From the NCBI GenBank assembly GCA_947449255.1, contig CANFQX010000004.1:62001-126000 (forward strand): 64,000 nt of DNA, written 5' to 3'. Shown here piece by piece: positions 1 to 7,167 of this stretch. The translations under genes and the position numbers were made by a program. Each line of letters begins with the position of its first letter. Positions within the stretch are counted from its first letter, which is position 1. Under the pieces are notes generated by a model. It saw only the letters and a list, made by a program, of their open reading frames with translations, was not told the DNA's origin and ran no database searches. Source of the DNA: Pseudobdellovibrionaceae bacterium. Its GTDB lineage: Bacteria > Bdellovibrionota > Bdellovibrionia > Bdellovibrionales > Bdellovibrionaceae.

Positions 1-933
1 TAAATTCTTTGAATGACTATCATTATTGCCAATAAGAAGATTAAAACAAATCCAGTCTAAATAATTAAAAAGCGCTGTGGCTCTTTGCTTTATCGTTACA
101 TTTTTTTTAATGAGCTCAAAATTGTCTTTCAGTGTTGGGCCACCCTTTTCTTCATACTTTTCCTCACTCACTATGCCCTGAGCCTGGCAAAAATCTTGTT
201 GATGGATCCGATGGTTTTCGCCGTTTTTATCTATAAAGCGATCATATCTTTCTGTAATAAAAAGCGGATAACCATCTTTCTCAAAGATAAAGCAATCTGA
301 AACGACAAAGCCAATCGCCTTTGCCAATTTCATACAATAGAATTCGTTATAAACAGAATCTTTGACACCAGATCTATTTATAGGAACTTTTATGATATGG
401 GTCGTGGGTCGACCGTTTGTTGGCAAGTAAAATTCATTATTCCTGAATATGCCCGCAAATTTATCTTGCGCTCCGGCGATGGAAAGAAAGCCTGGATCCA
501 TCTCAGAAATTACTTCCGCAACTGATTTCTTTTGCTCGATAGCTTTATAAATTTTTACCTTATCTAATTTAATTTCCTTCGCCCCTTTCTTTTTAAAAGG
601 AGATACCAACTCATGGGTGATTATAACAGCTCCTGCACAATCGGAGCCGAATTCATCCAAAAAATCAAATGTGCCTTGAATATGATGACTTTTTTCTAAG
701 GTGTCGCGAGCCTCACCTTCGGGCAAAAGATTTTCAAAAAATGAAAGTGTGATTCTATTCCCAAAGGGCTCTGCCTGAAGAGGCATCGCCAAGCTCAATT
801 GAAATTTCTTTGGATGTATGAGCCATTCTTTGCTGTAGGTAAAAGAATAGACCAGTTCACGATCTTGATTCAGCACTCCTACCAATAACTCTTCAAAAAA
901 AACATTAAGATATTTGATATTTAATTTACTCAT
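1..933 (-). CDS. hipA: HipA-family serine/threonine kinase toxin, partial (C-terminus beyond window)
   Basis: I translated the minus strand from ATG at 933 and found one open frame of 311 codons running off position 1. The N-subdomain shows FFENLLPEGEAR. The kinase core shows GAQDKFAG, TTHIIKVPI, ITERYDR and HRIHQQDFC, and near the edge LLIGNNDSHSKNL, which carries the catalytic Asp and metal-binding Asn region of HipA kinases. HipA kinases phosphorylate tRNA synthetases and slow growth until neutralised by HipB; that is family knowledge. The start overlaps the hipB stop as ATGA (930-933), so the two are translationally coupled. No internal stop or frameshift is visible in the part present. 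Only the last quarter or so of the usual ~430 residues is missing. Confidence 0.93.
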   Translation of the reverse strand, partial: MSKLNIKYLNVFFEELLVGVLNQDRELVYSFTYSKEWLIHPKKFQLSLAMPLQAEPFGNRITLSFFENLLPEGEARDTLEKSHHIQGTFDFLDEFGSDCAGAVIITHELVSPFKKKGAKEIKLDKVKIYKAIEQKKSVAEVISEMDPGFLSIAGAQDKFAGIFRNNEFYLPTNGRPTTHIIKVPINRSGVKDSVYNEFYCMKLAKAIGFVVSDCFIFEKDGYPLFITERYDRFIDKNGENHRIHQQDFCQAQGIVSEEKYEEKGGPTLKDNFELIKKNVTIKQRATALFNYLDWICFNLLIGNNDSHSKNL

Positions 934-1154
934 TCTTCAAACTCCAAAACAATCTTAAAGCCAAGAACCTGTCCTATTTTAAAAAGAGTCGACAGCTTGA
1001 CCTCTCTCTCTCCAGGATTACTTTCAAATTTGCTGATACCATTTGCTGACAGGTCACAAAGCTTTGCCAGTTCTGATTGGGAAATCCCAAGCTCTTTCCT
1101 TCTCTCAGTGAGTGCCTTAACTAATTGTTCAATATGATGTACAGGAATCTGCAT
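930..1154 (-). CDS. hipB: HipB-like helix-turn-helix antitoxin
   Basis: This 74-residue protein is almost entirely an XRE-type helix-turn-helix, with ELGISQSELAKLCDLSANGISKFE as the two DNA-contact helices (residues about 19-43) and a short C-terminal strand (GFKIVLEFEE). In the HipBA family the small HTH protein binds HipA and represses the operon. It sits directly upstream of hipA with a 4-bp overlap, the usual order. Three inverted repeats upstream (1164-1278) are probable binding sites. The C-terminal hydrophobic strand matches the HipB dimer strand. Confidence is high because of the partner gene. Confidence 0.9.
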   Translation of the reverse strand: MQIPVHHIEQLVKALTERRKELGISQSELAKLCDLSANGISKFESNPGEREVKLSTLFKIGQVLGFKIVLEFEE

Positions 1155-1163
1155 ACGGAAGAG

Positions 1164-1179
1164 TCTCCCTTTGGGGAGA
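1164..1179. promoter_or_regulatory. Probable HipB operator 1
   Basis: Inverted repeat TCTCCC-TTTG-GGGAGA ending 10 bp ahead of the hipB ATG. It matches the same CTCCC-N4-GGGAG pattern as the repeats centred near 1221.5 and 1270.5. HipB in E. coli also uses several inverted-repeat operators, with a different sequence. Binding by this HipB is inferred. Confidence 0.7.
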
Positions 1180-1208
1180 TTTTAGACTCACTTGCAATAC
1201 TCCGCAAG

Positions 1209-1234
1209 AAAAAACTCCCTCAAGGGAGTTTTTT
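1209..1234. promoter_or_regulatory. Probable HipB operator 2, also terminator-shaped
   Basis: Perfect 11-bp arms, AAAAAACTCCC and GGGAGTTTTTT, around a TCAA loop. The core is the same CTCCC-N4-GGGAG as the other two operators. The A6 and T6 flanks also make it look like a bidirectional intrinsic terminator, so it could act as an operator, a terminator or both. Confidence 0.65.
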
Positions 1235-1262
1235 ATCCCTTTGTCTGTTCAATCTGTGGCAA

Positions 1263-1278
1263 TCTCCCCCTAGGGAGA
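1263..1278. promoter_or_regulatory. Probable HipB operator 3
   Basis: Inverted repeat TCTCCC-CCTA-GGGAGA, third of the series, about 49 bp beyond operator 2. The rest of the gap to 1470 shows no other convincing element or gene. Confidence 0.65.
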
Positions 1279-1470
1279 CTATCAATTCCATTCACCTAGA
1301 CCTCAGCAAGGATGCCTTCAGGGGAAATTTGAAAATAACCGTGCTTTTCCATTTCTTAATCGTCTTAAGGCTTGCAAAAATAAGCCCTGATCAACCTTCG
1401 AAAAAGATTGATATTTCGGCAGCATCTGCCGATGATATATTCTTTTTTAGTAATAAAATTTGATTTGAAT

Positions 1471-1761
1471 TCACAATCTAAGCGCTCCCGGTAAAATGCT
1501 TGAGATAAATGGATCAGAATTTTGCTGCAGATCCTGGAATACCGTCAAATCTATTTTTTGCTCGCCAATCTGTTCCTCAATTTTTAGACGAATTCGCTGT
1601 TTTTCCTTAAACCCTATGGCTTTGGATTCTATTGAAAGATCAATATCTCCACCTTTTTTTGAGTCATCAGCTCGCGAGCCAAAAAGCCAAACCTTAGCCT
1701 CAGGATCAATGGTCAAAATGGAATTTAATATAGCTTCTTTTTCTTTTGGAGTGATTCTCAT
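1471..1761 (-). CDS. Minimal nucleotidyltransferase (MNT/MntA-like) domain protein
   Basis: This 96-residue protein consists of one nucleotidyltransferase domain with the signature LFGSRADDSKKGGDIDL (residues about 26-42): the GS motif followed by the D-x-D metal-binding pair. MNT proteins of this size are normally antitoxins that AMPylate a neighbouring HEPN RNase. No HEPN gene is visible on either side. The upstream same-strand gene is a DUF4143 ATPase, 32 bp away from the alternative long frame and probably cotranscribed. It may be an orphan antitoxin or the partner of that ATPase; the fold is clear, the role is inferred. Confidence 0.8.
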   Translation of the reverse strand: MRITPKEKEAILNSILTIDPEAKVWLFGSRADDSKKGGDIDLSIESKAIGFKEKQRIRLKIEEQIGEQKIDLTVFQDLQQNSDPFISSILPGALRL

Positions 1762-1793
1762 CCTTTATTGATACCGAGGCCCAAGCTGGGATC

Positions 1794-3149
1794 TCAACTC
1801 CCCTCAAGCACTTTAGCTAGTGCTTCGGTTGCATAAAGCGGTAGCTCGATCAGTTCAATTTCATATCTTCCTTCTGCAAACTGATGAGTCACCCTTTTTA
1901 TTTGGAAGGGTGCAAGGGATATTTTGACTGCTCTTTTAATTTTTTTCTCTCGAGTAAAATACAACAGTGACTTCAGGTGACCTGATGCTGTTGATTTTAC
2001 TTCAATGGGGACAATAGTATTTTTATGCTGCACTAAAAAATCCACTTCTCCCTTTGCTGAGCCTTTGTCACGCAGCCAATAATTAAGATGGGGAGTAACC
2101 GTTGAACCATAGAACTGACTCAGATGTTGAGCCACAAACTGTTCAGCTAAATAACCTTTGGTCAAAAAGGCTTTATCAATTTCGGTAAAAATAGACTGAA
2201 CATCCGCACCTTGAATGGCACTAACTAAGCCTATATCCAAAAAATAGAGCTTGTAGATATCGATATCTTCACTGGCCCAGAGTGGCAACCCGCTGGCCTC
2301 ACAGTGAATGCAGGGTTTTAAAATTCGAGCATTTTTCAACAGCTCAAGTGCTTTTCTTGTTTCTCTGGCTTTAGCATGGGAATCCAATTCCTGATACATA
2401 ACCTTTGTGCCCAAGTGGGACGCTGCTGATTCAAAGACACCCACTAATCTTTCAACATTGGTTCTCTTTCCATATTTCGGGAAGTCCGCCTTGTAGGTTT
2501 CTAAGATTTGATTTTGCACATCTCGCACATCCAACAATGATCTAGAATCCGTAAATCTCGAAACTGCCTTGGGCATGCCCCCCACAAAAGCAAACAATCG
2601 AAAATAATCATTGGCTTTATTATGAAGTGCATCTGAGAACTCGAGACGTAAAATTCTCTCTACAAGCTTTTCTTCCCCAAGAGCTATTAAAAACTCAAAA
2701 AAGGTCATCGGACCGATATTTAAAAATTGAACTCTTCCAACAGGAAAACTGATTTCCTCTTTAGCTAAAACAATTTCAAGAAGTGAGCCGGCAGCAATAA
2801 CTGGTATCTGTGGAGTTTCCTCATAAAAATACCTAAGGTACTTTAAGAGTTTTGGATCCTCTTGTATTTCATCAAAAAATATTATCGTAGACGGCTCTAG
2901 ATTTTGACCTGATAAAACTTCAATTTCTGAGATTAAATCCGAAATCTTAAAACTTTCTTTTTTTGTAGAATGGAGCTTTGTCTTTTCTAGATTGATTTCA
3001 ATAAATGGATACTTATGATTTGCGCAGAAATCACGAACCAAGGTCGACTTGCCGACCTGCCTTGCCCCTCGCAAAACGAGTGGTTGTCGATCTTTGAGCG
3101 CATACCATTTTTCAAATTCAACAAGTGCTAGCCGTTTTAAAACCTTCAT
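1794..3149 (-). CDS. AAA-family ATPase with DUF4143 C-terminal domain
   Basis: The start is placed at MKVLKRLALVEFEKWY because this family begins with such a segment just before Walker A; a longer frame reaches 3185. Walker A is LRGARQVGKST and Walker B is IIFFDEIQEDP. The C-terminal third (DUF4143) ends in KGEVDFLVQ...IPIEVKST, which resembles the D-(x)n-E-x-K core of PD-(D/E)xK nuclease folds. Proteins of this type (~400-450 aa) are frequent in accessory regions; their biochemical role is not settled. The neighbours (hipBA, an MNT protein) support an accessory or conflict-system context. It ends 32 bp before the MNT gene on the same strand. Confidence 0.85.
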   Translation of the reverse strand: MKVLKRLALVEFEKWYALKDRQPLVLRGARQVGKSTLVRDFCANHKYPFIEINLEKTKLHSTKKESFKISDLISEIEVLSGQNLEPSTIIFFDEIQEDPKLLKYLRYFYEETPQIPVIAAGSLLEIVLAKEEISFPVGRVQFLNIGPMTFFEFLIALGEEKLVERILRLEFSDALHNKANDYFRLFAFVGGMPKAVSRFTDSRSLLDVRDVQNQILETYKADFPKYGKRTNVERLVGVFESAASHLGTKVMYQELDSHAKARETRKALELLKNARILKPCIHCEASGLPLWASEDIDIYKLYFLDIGLVSAIQGADVQSIFTEIDKAFLTKGYLAEQFVAQHLSQFYGSTVTPHLNYWLRDKGSAKGEVDFLVQHKNTIVPIEVKSTASGHLKSLLYFTREKKIKRAVKISLAPFQIKRVTHQFAEGRYEIELIELPLYATEALAKVLEGS

Positions 3150-3385
3150 GTAAAACACTATAACCAGCTGAAATAACTTATTCAAGGTCTTTTTTAGTAC
3201 TTAATTCGACCATAAATGGTTGCATTAACGGCTAAATATGTACATTTAATTACTTCTTGAGAAAAAGAAACTCAGGCCCCCAGCCGAGACCTCCCTCAGA
3301 CCAAAGTCTCAAAAAAAACGCACCTGCCTAGACTTGCCACCTCTTTGGACGTGCTCAGTATTAATAATGGAGTAAACTAAGAGCC

Positions 3386-3754
3386 ATGAGCAAAATCAAA
3401 ACTATGGGCGCCGACAATAATAATAAAAATAACAATCGCAATGAGGATTCTTCAACACCTGCTGGCGGTGTCGCTGTTGAGACCACACCCATTTTGGACA
3501 CGCCAAAAATGTATAAGGTCATACTGCTGAATGACGATTTCACCCCGATGGACTTCGTCGTTCTTGTATTGCGTCGATTTTTTGGAAAAACAGAAGAACA
3601 AGCCACGGCAATCATGTTAGATGTACATAAGAAGGGCGCTGGCATCGCCGGAGTTTTCTCGCTGGAGATTGCGGAGATGAAGGTGATGCAAGTCAACCAA
3701 TTCGCACAACTTAATCAGAATCCCTTAAAGAGCACCCTCGAGGAGGAAACATGA
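3386..3754 (+). CDS. clpS: ClpS, N-degron adaptor of ClpAP
   Basis: 122 residues with a flexible Asn-rich N-terminal tail (1-30) and a typical ClpS core starting near YKVILLNDD. The N-degron pocket residues are visible: N49-D50-D51 in [10 protein letters not shown] and H81 in DVHKKG. ClpS carries substrates with destabilising N-terminal residues to ClpAP. The stop overlaps the clpA start (ATGATGAG at 3751), the standard clpS-clpA pair. TTGCCA at 3334-3339 with TATTAA at 3359-3364 could form a weak promoter with a long 19-bp spacer. Confidence 0.96.
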   Translation: MSKIKTMGADNNNKNNNRNEDSSTPAGGVAVETTPILDTPKMYKVILLNDDFTPMDFVVLVLRRFFGKTEEQATAIMLDVHKKGAGIAGVFSLEIAEMKVMQVNQFAQLNQNPLKSTLEEET

Positions 3755-6084
3755 TGAGTCGCGAACTTGAACGAAAACTCGCTGAAGCCACCGAACTTGC
3801 AAAACACCATCGCCATGAGTTCGTGACGTTGGAACACATCCTTTTAGTGCTCACAGAGTCACCCATCTTGGTTGAAATTTTGGAAGCCTGCGCCGTCAAT
3901 GTGCAAAAACTTCGCCTGGATTTGCGAGAGCACCTCAAAGTGGGCATTCCTCAAATTACTGATGAACAACTGGCCTCTTACGGTGGATTTGAATCTTGGA
4001 ATCCAGAATTCACCCTGGCCTGCCACCGTCTGATTCAGCGTGCAGCCATCCAAATGAAAAGCGCCGGACGAAATCAAATCAGCGAGGGCGGCTTGTTGGT
4101 TTCCTTATTTTACGAACAAGACTCCCATGCTGCATTCGCCTTGGTCAGACAGGGACTCACTCAATTTGACATTATCAATTATATTTCTCATGGAATCTCA
4201 AAAGATGGCAAAGACCATGAGGCGCCACCCGCTGGCACTCGCCCCGATTTTCAACAATCCTCCGCAGAGGGTGGCGAAGAAGCTCGCACCTCCCCACTTG
4301 AAAGTTTTTGTGTGAATCTAAATGAACGGGCACGTCAGGGAAAAATTGATCCCTTGATTGGTCGTGAAGATATCTTAGCCCGCACTGTTCAAATTCTTTG
4401 TCGTCGAACAAAAAACAATCCCCTTTTTATTGGTGAGCCCGGTGTCGGAAAAACAGCCATCGCCGAAGGCCTCGCACAAAGAATTGTAACTGGTGATGTT
4501 CCTGAAAAACTAAAAGGTGCTGTGATTTATTCTTTGGATTTAGGAAGTCTGCTGGCCGGTACTAAATTTCGTGGCGATTTCGAGGGCAGACTTAAAGCCG
4601 TCGTCAAAGAAATCGGCAAACGGCCCCACAGTATTTTATTCATTGATGAGATTCACACCATTGTTGGTGCCGGTGCCACAAGCGGAGGCTCCATGGACGC
4701 CTCAAATCTCTTGAAACCAGCTCTTGCCAATGGCGACATCAGTTGTATTGGCTCGACCACGCACAATGAATACCGCCAACATTTTGAGAAAGACCGTGCC
4801 CTGAATCGGCGCTTTCAAAAAATCGACGTCAATGAACCCACGACACAAGACTGTATTCAAATTCTGAAGGGACTTCGCAAAGTTTATGAAGAGTTTCATC
4901 AAGTCACTTTTTCAGACGAGGCCTTGAAAGCTGCCGTTGAATTGTCCCAAAAACATATTCACGGTAAACTTTTGCCAGATAAAGCTATCGATGTCTTGGA
5001 TGAAGCTGGAGCTTATTTTAGACTTAAAAATGAAAGCGCCACCGAGCTGCATATTGATGTTCCTGAAATTGAAGAGATCATTTCAAAAATCACCGGTTTA
5101 CCCATAGCGAATATCTCTTCCACAGAAAAAACTGCACTCAGAGACCTGGATAAAAAACTCAAAGCCCTCATCTTTGGACAAGACGAAGCCATCGATCGGC
5201 TTGTTTCAAATATTAAGTTTGCACGCAGTGGTTTAGGACGTCCAGAAAAACCCATTGGCAGCTTTCTTTTCACTGGCCCCACTGGGGTCGGAAAAACTGA
5301 GGTCTGCAAACAGTTAGCCCATATCATGGGTGTCCACTTTGAGCGCTTTGATATGAGCGAGTATATGGAAAAGCACTCCGTTTCAAGATTGGTTGGAGCA
5401 CCTCCGGGATATGTTGGTCACGAAGAAGGCGGCCTGCTGACGGAAGCTGTGACCAAACATCCATATTGCGTTTTACTTTTGGATGAAATTGAAAAAGCTC
5501 ATCCCGATATTAATAACATTTTATTGCAAGTGATGGATGCTGGTCGATTGACAGACAGCAATGGTCGAGTTGCCATATTTAAAAATGCCATTGTGATCAT
5601 GACCTCTAATGCCGGCGCTTTGGAGACATCCCGTGGTTCGATTGGCTTGATTGATGACAACCGCAGCAGTCTTTCCTTGGAAGCAATTAAAAAGTCATTT
5701 TCTCCTGAATTTATCAACCGACTTGATGCTGTAGTTTCGTTCAAAGATCTCAATGACGATATGATTTTGAAAATCACGCAAAAATTTGTGGACGAATTAA
5801 AGATGGCACTGCTGAACAAGCAAGTTGAACTGAATGTTTCACAAGACGCTGTTAAATGGCTCATGAAAAAAGGCTATGACAAGATCTATGGTGCTCGTCC
5901 CCTTGCTCGCTGCGTGGATGAACATTTGAAAAAGGCCTTGGTTGACGAACTCCTCTTCGGACGGCTCGTCGATGGCGGCCGCGTCAATGTTGAATTAGAA
6001 AAAGACATGCTTAAATTTTCATTCACATCCGTGGCTAACATGGGCTCGGGACCTAAAACCAAGAAGCAGCCGGTCACAATGTAG
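3751..6084 (+). CDS. clpA: ClpA, ATPase subunit of the ClpAP protease
   Basis: 777 residues, the normal ClpA size. It has an N-terminal Clp repeat domain ([28 protein letters not shown]), a linker near 140-185, AAA1 with Walker [10 protein letters not shown] and Walker [10 protein letters not shown], and AAA2 with Walker [10 protein letters not shown] and Walker [13 protein letters not shown]. The D2-small domain has the sensor-2 GARPLAR. It unfolds substrates delivered by ClpS and feeds them to ClpP, which is not in this window. There is no ClpB-type middle domain, which separates it from the disaggregase. Translation is coupled to clpS by overlap. Confidence 0.97.
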   Translation: MMSRELERKLAEATELAKHHRHEFVTLEHILLVLTESPILVEILEACAVNVQKLRLDLREHLKVGIPQITDEQLASYGGFESWNPEFTLACHRLIQRAAIQMKSAGRNQISEGGLLVSLFYEQDSHAAFALVRQGLTQFDIINYISHGISKDGKDHEAPPAGTRPDFQQSSAEGGEEARTSPLESFCVNLNERARQGKIDPLIGREDILARTVQILCRRTKNNPLFIGEPGVGKTAIAEGLAQRIVTGDVPEKLKGAVIYSLDLGSLLAGTKFRGDFEGRLKAVVKEIGKRPHSILFIDEIHTIVGAGATSGGSMDASNLLKPALANGDISCIGSTTHNEYRQHFEKDRALNRRFQKIDVNEPTTQDCIQILKGLRKVYEEFHQVTFSDEALKAAVELSQKHIHGKLLPDKAIDVLDEAGAYFRLKNESATELHIDVPEIEEIISKITGLPIANISSTEKTALRDLDKKLKALIFGQDEAIDRLVSNIKFARSGLGRPEKPIGSFLFTGPTGVGKTEVCKQLAHIMGVHFERFDMSEYMEKHSVSRLVGAPPGYVGHEEGGLLTEAVTKHPYCVLLLDEIEKAHPDINNILLQVMDAGRLTDSNGRVAIFKNAIVIMTSNAGALETSRGSIGLIDDNRSSLSLEAIKKSFSPEFINRLDAVVSFKDLNDDMILKITQKFVDELKMALLNKQVELNVSQDAVKWLMKKGYDKIYGARPLARCVDEHLKKALVDELLFGRLVDGGRVNVELEKDMLKFSFTSVANMGSGPKTKKQPVTM

Positions 6085-6090
6085 TTTGTT

Positions 6091-6119
6091 TTTTCAAAAA
6101 GAAACACTTGGGGTATAGT
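6091..6119 (+). promoter_or_regulatory. Possible htpX promoter
   Basis: TTTTCA (6091-6096), a 17-bp spacer, then TATAGT (6114-6119). Transcription would begin close to the left arm of the hairpin at 6122-6152. Sequence-only prediction. Confidence 0.35.
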
Positions 6120-6121
6120 GT

Positions 6122-6152
6122 TTGAGTGAGAGCAAAACGTGCTCTCACTCAA
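6122..6152 (+). promoter_or_regulatory. 13-bp inverted repeat in the htpX leader, touching the ribosome site
   Basis: Perfect arms TTGAGTGAGAGCA and TGCTCTCACTCAA around AAACG. The right arm runs straight into the Shine-Dalgarno AAGGAG (6151-6156) ahead of the htpX ATG at 6166. No T-run follows, so it is not a usual terminator. It is either an operator or an RNA hairpin at the very 5' end of the message. It differs from CIRCE. Confidence 0.75.
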
Positions 6153-6165
6153 GGAGTAAATTGAT

Positions 6166-7062
6166 ATGGCAATGTTAAAAAGAATTGGTTTGTTCATGCT
6201 GACAAATCTTTTTGTAATGGTCACAATTGGGATCGTTTGGTCTTTGGTCAGTCATTTCTTAGGCTTGGCTGGTCTAAATTCATACATTCCATTTCTGATG
6301 GCCTTTTGTTTGGTTTGGGGTATGGGTGGAGCCTTTATCTCTTTGTTGATGTCTAAGTGGATGGCCAAAATGTTCCATGGCGTTCAAGTTATTGATGTCA
6401 ACAATGCAAATCCTGAACTTGCAGGTTTGGTTCGCATGGTTCATGCCCTTGCTTGTCGGGCAGAACTTCCAACAATGCCTGAAGTGGGTATTTATGATTC
6501 AGCTGATATTAATGCCTTTGCTACGGGACCCAGTCGTGGCAACGCAATTGTCGCGGTTTCTACTGGACTTTTACAGAGAATGAATGATGACGAAATTGAA
6601 GGCGTGCTTGGACATGAAATTGCCCATATTGCCAATGGCGATATGGTTACAATGACTTTGATTCAAGGCATAGTGAATGCCTTTGCAATGTTCTTTTCAC
6701 GAATTCTGGCCAATATTATTGCCTCGAATGTCGATGAGAAATTTCGCTCTATCACCCGCTTTGCCGTCACAATCTTAGGGGACATTGCGTTCACTCTTCT
6801 GGGGTCCATCGTCGTCAATTATTATTCACGCAAACGCGAATTCAGGGCCGATGCGGGAAGTGCTCAGTTTGCATCAAAAGAAAAAATGATTTTAGCTCTT
6901 AGAAAGCTACAAGCCGTCTATGAGCTGCCCATTCCTCCAGATCAAACAGCGACCGCGACATTAATGATTTCAAATCGCAATGGCGGTGGTCTAGGTGGAT
7001 TATTTATGACTCATCCCCGATTAGAAGATCGCATAGATGCATTGCAAAGACCGCGATTCTAA
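6166..7062 (+). CDS. htpX: HtpX, inner-membrane zinc metalloprotease (M48)
   Basis: 298 residues. There are two N-terminal membrane segments (about 7-35 and 38-62), then the zinc motif HEIAH at residues 150-154, two more hydrophobic segments (about 165-215), and the third zinc ligand in REFRADAGSA. The C-terminus has the MTHPRLEDRIDAL block typical of HtpX. HtpX degrades misfolded membrane proteins and is normally a membrane-stress gene. An AAGGAG ribosome site lies 9 bases before the ATG, adjacent to a strong hairpin that probably controls expression. It is preceded by clpA by 81 bp and has its own probable promoter. Confidence 0.97.
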   Translation: MAMLKRIGLFMLTNLFVMVTIGIVWSLVSHFLGLAGLNSYIPFLMAFCLVWGMGGAFISLLMSKWMAKMFHGVQVIDVNNANPELAGLVRMVHALACRAELPTMPEVGIYDSADINAFATGPSRGNAIVAVSTGLLQRMNDDEIEGVLGHEIAHIANGDMVTMTLIQGIVNAFAMFFSRILANIIASNVDEKFRSITRFAVTILGDIAFTLLGSIVVNYYSRKREFRADAGSAQFASKEKMILALRKLQAVYELPIPPDQTATATLMISNRNGGGLGGLFMTHPRLEDRIDALQRPRF

Positions 7063-7125
7063 GATCTTGGCCTATTCGATTTTGGTCTTTTAAAAAAATA
7101 CAAAAGTTCGGCTGGTCCGGTATTG

Positions 7126-7167
7126 TTCTTAACATAGAGAAAGCGTAAACTTTTTCTATGTTAAGAA
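7126..7167 (+). promoter_or_regulatory. Long inverted repeat that contains the transglycosylase start codon
   Basis: Perfect 13-bp arms TTCTTAACATAGA (7126-7138) and TCTATGTTAAGAA (7155-7167), with an inner AAAG/CTTT pairing across CGTAAA. The ATG at 7158-7160 lies inside the right arm, so in RNA the start codon would be paired. As DNA it would be a strong dyad. No Shine-Dalgarno is obvious before this ATG. Confidence 0.75.

Noticed and set aside
1125-1463. Open frame on the plus strand through the hip operator region
   Set aside because: It runs antisense over the hipB start and through all three operators; no coding pattern or ribosome site.
6122-6152. Reading the htpX leader dyad as a CIRCE/HrcA site
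   Set aside because: CIRCE is TTAGCACTC-N9-GAGTGCTAA; the arms and the spacer here do not match.
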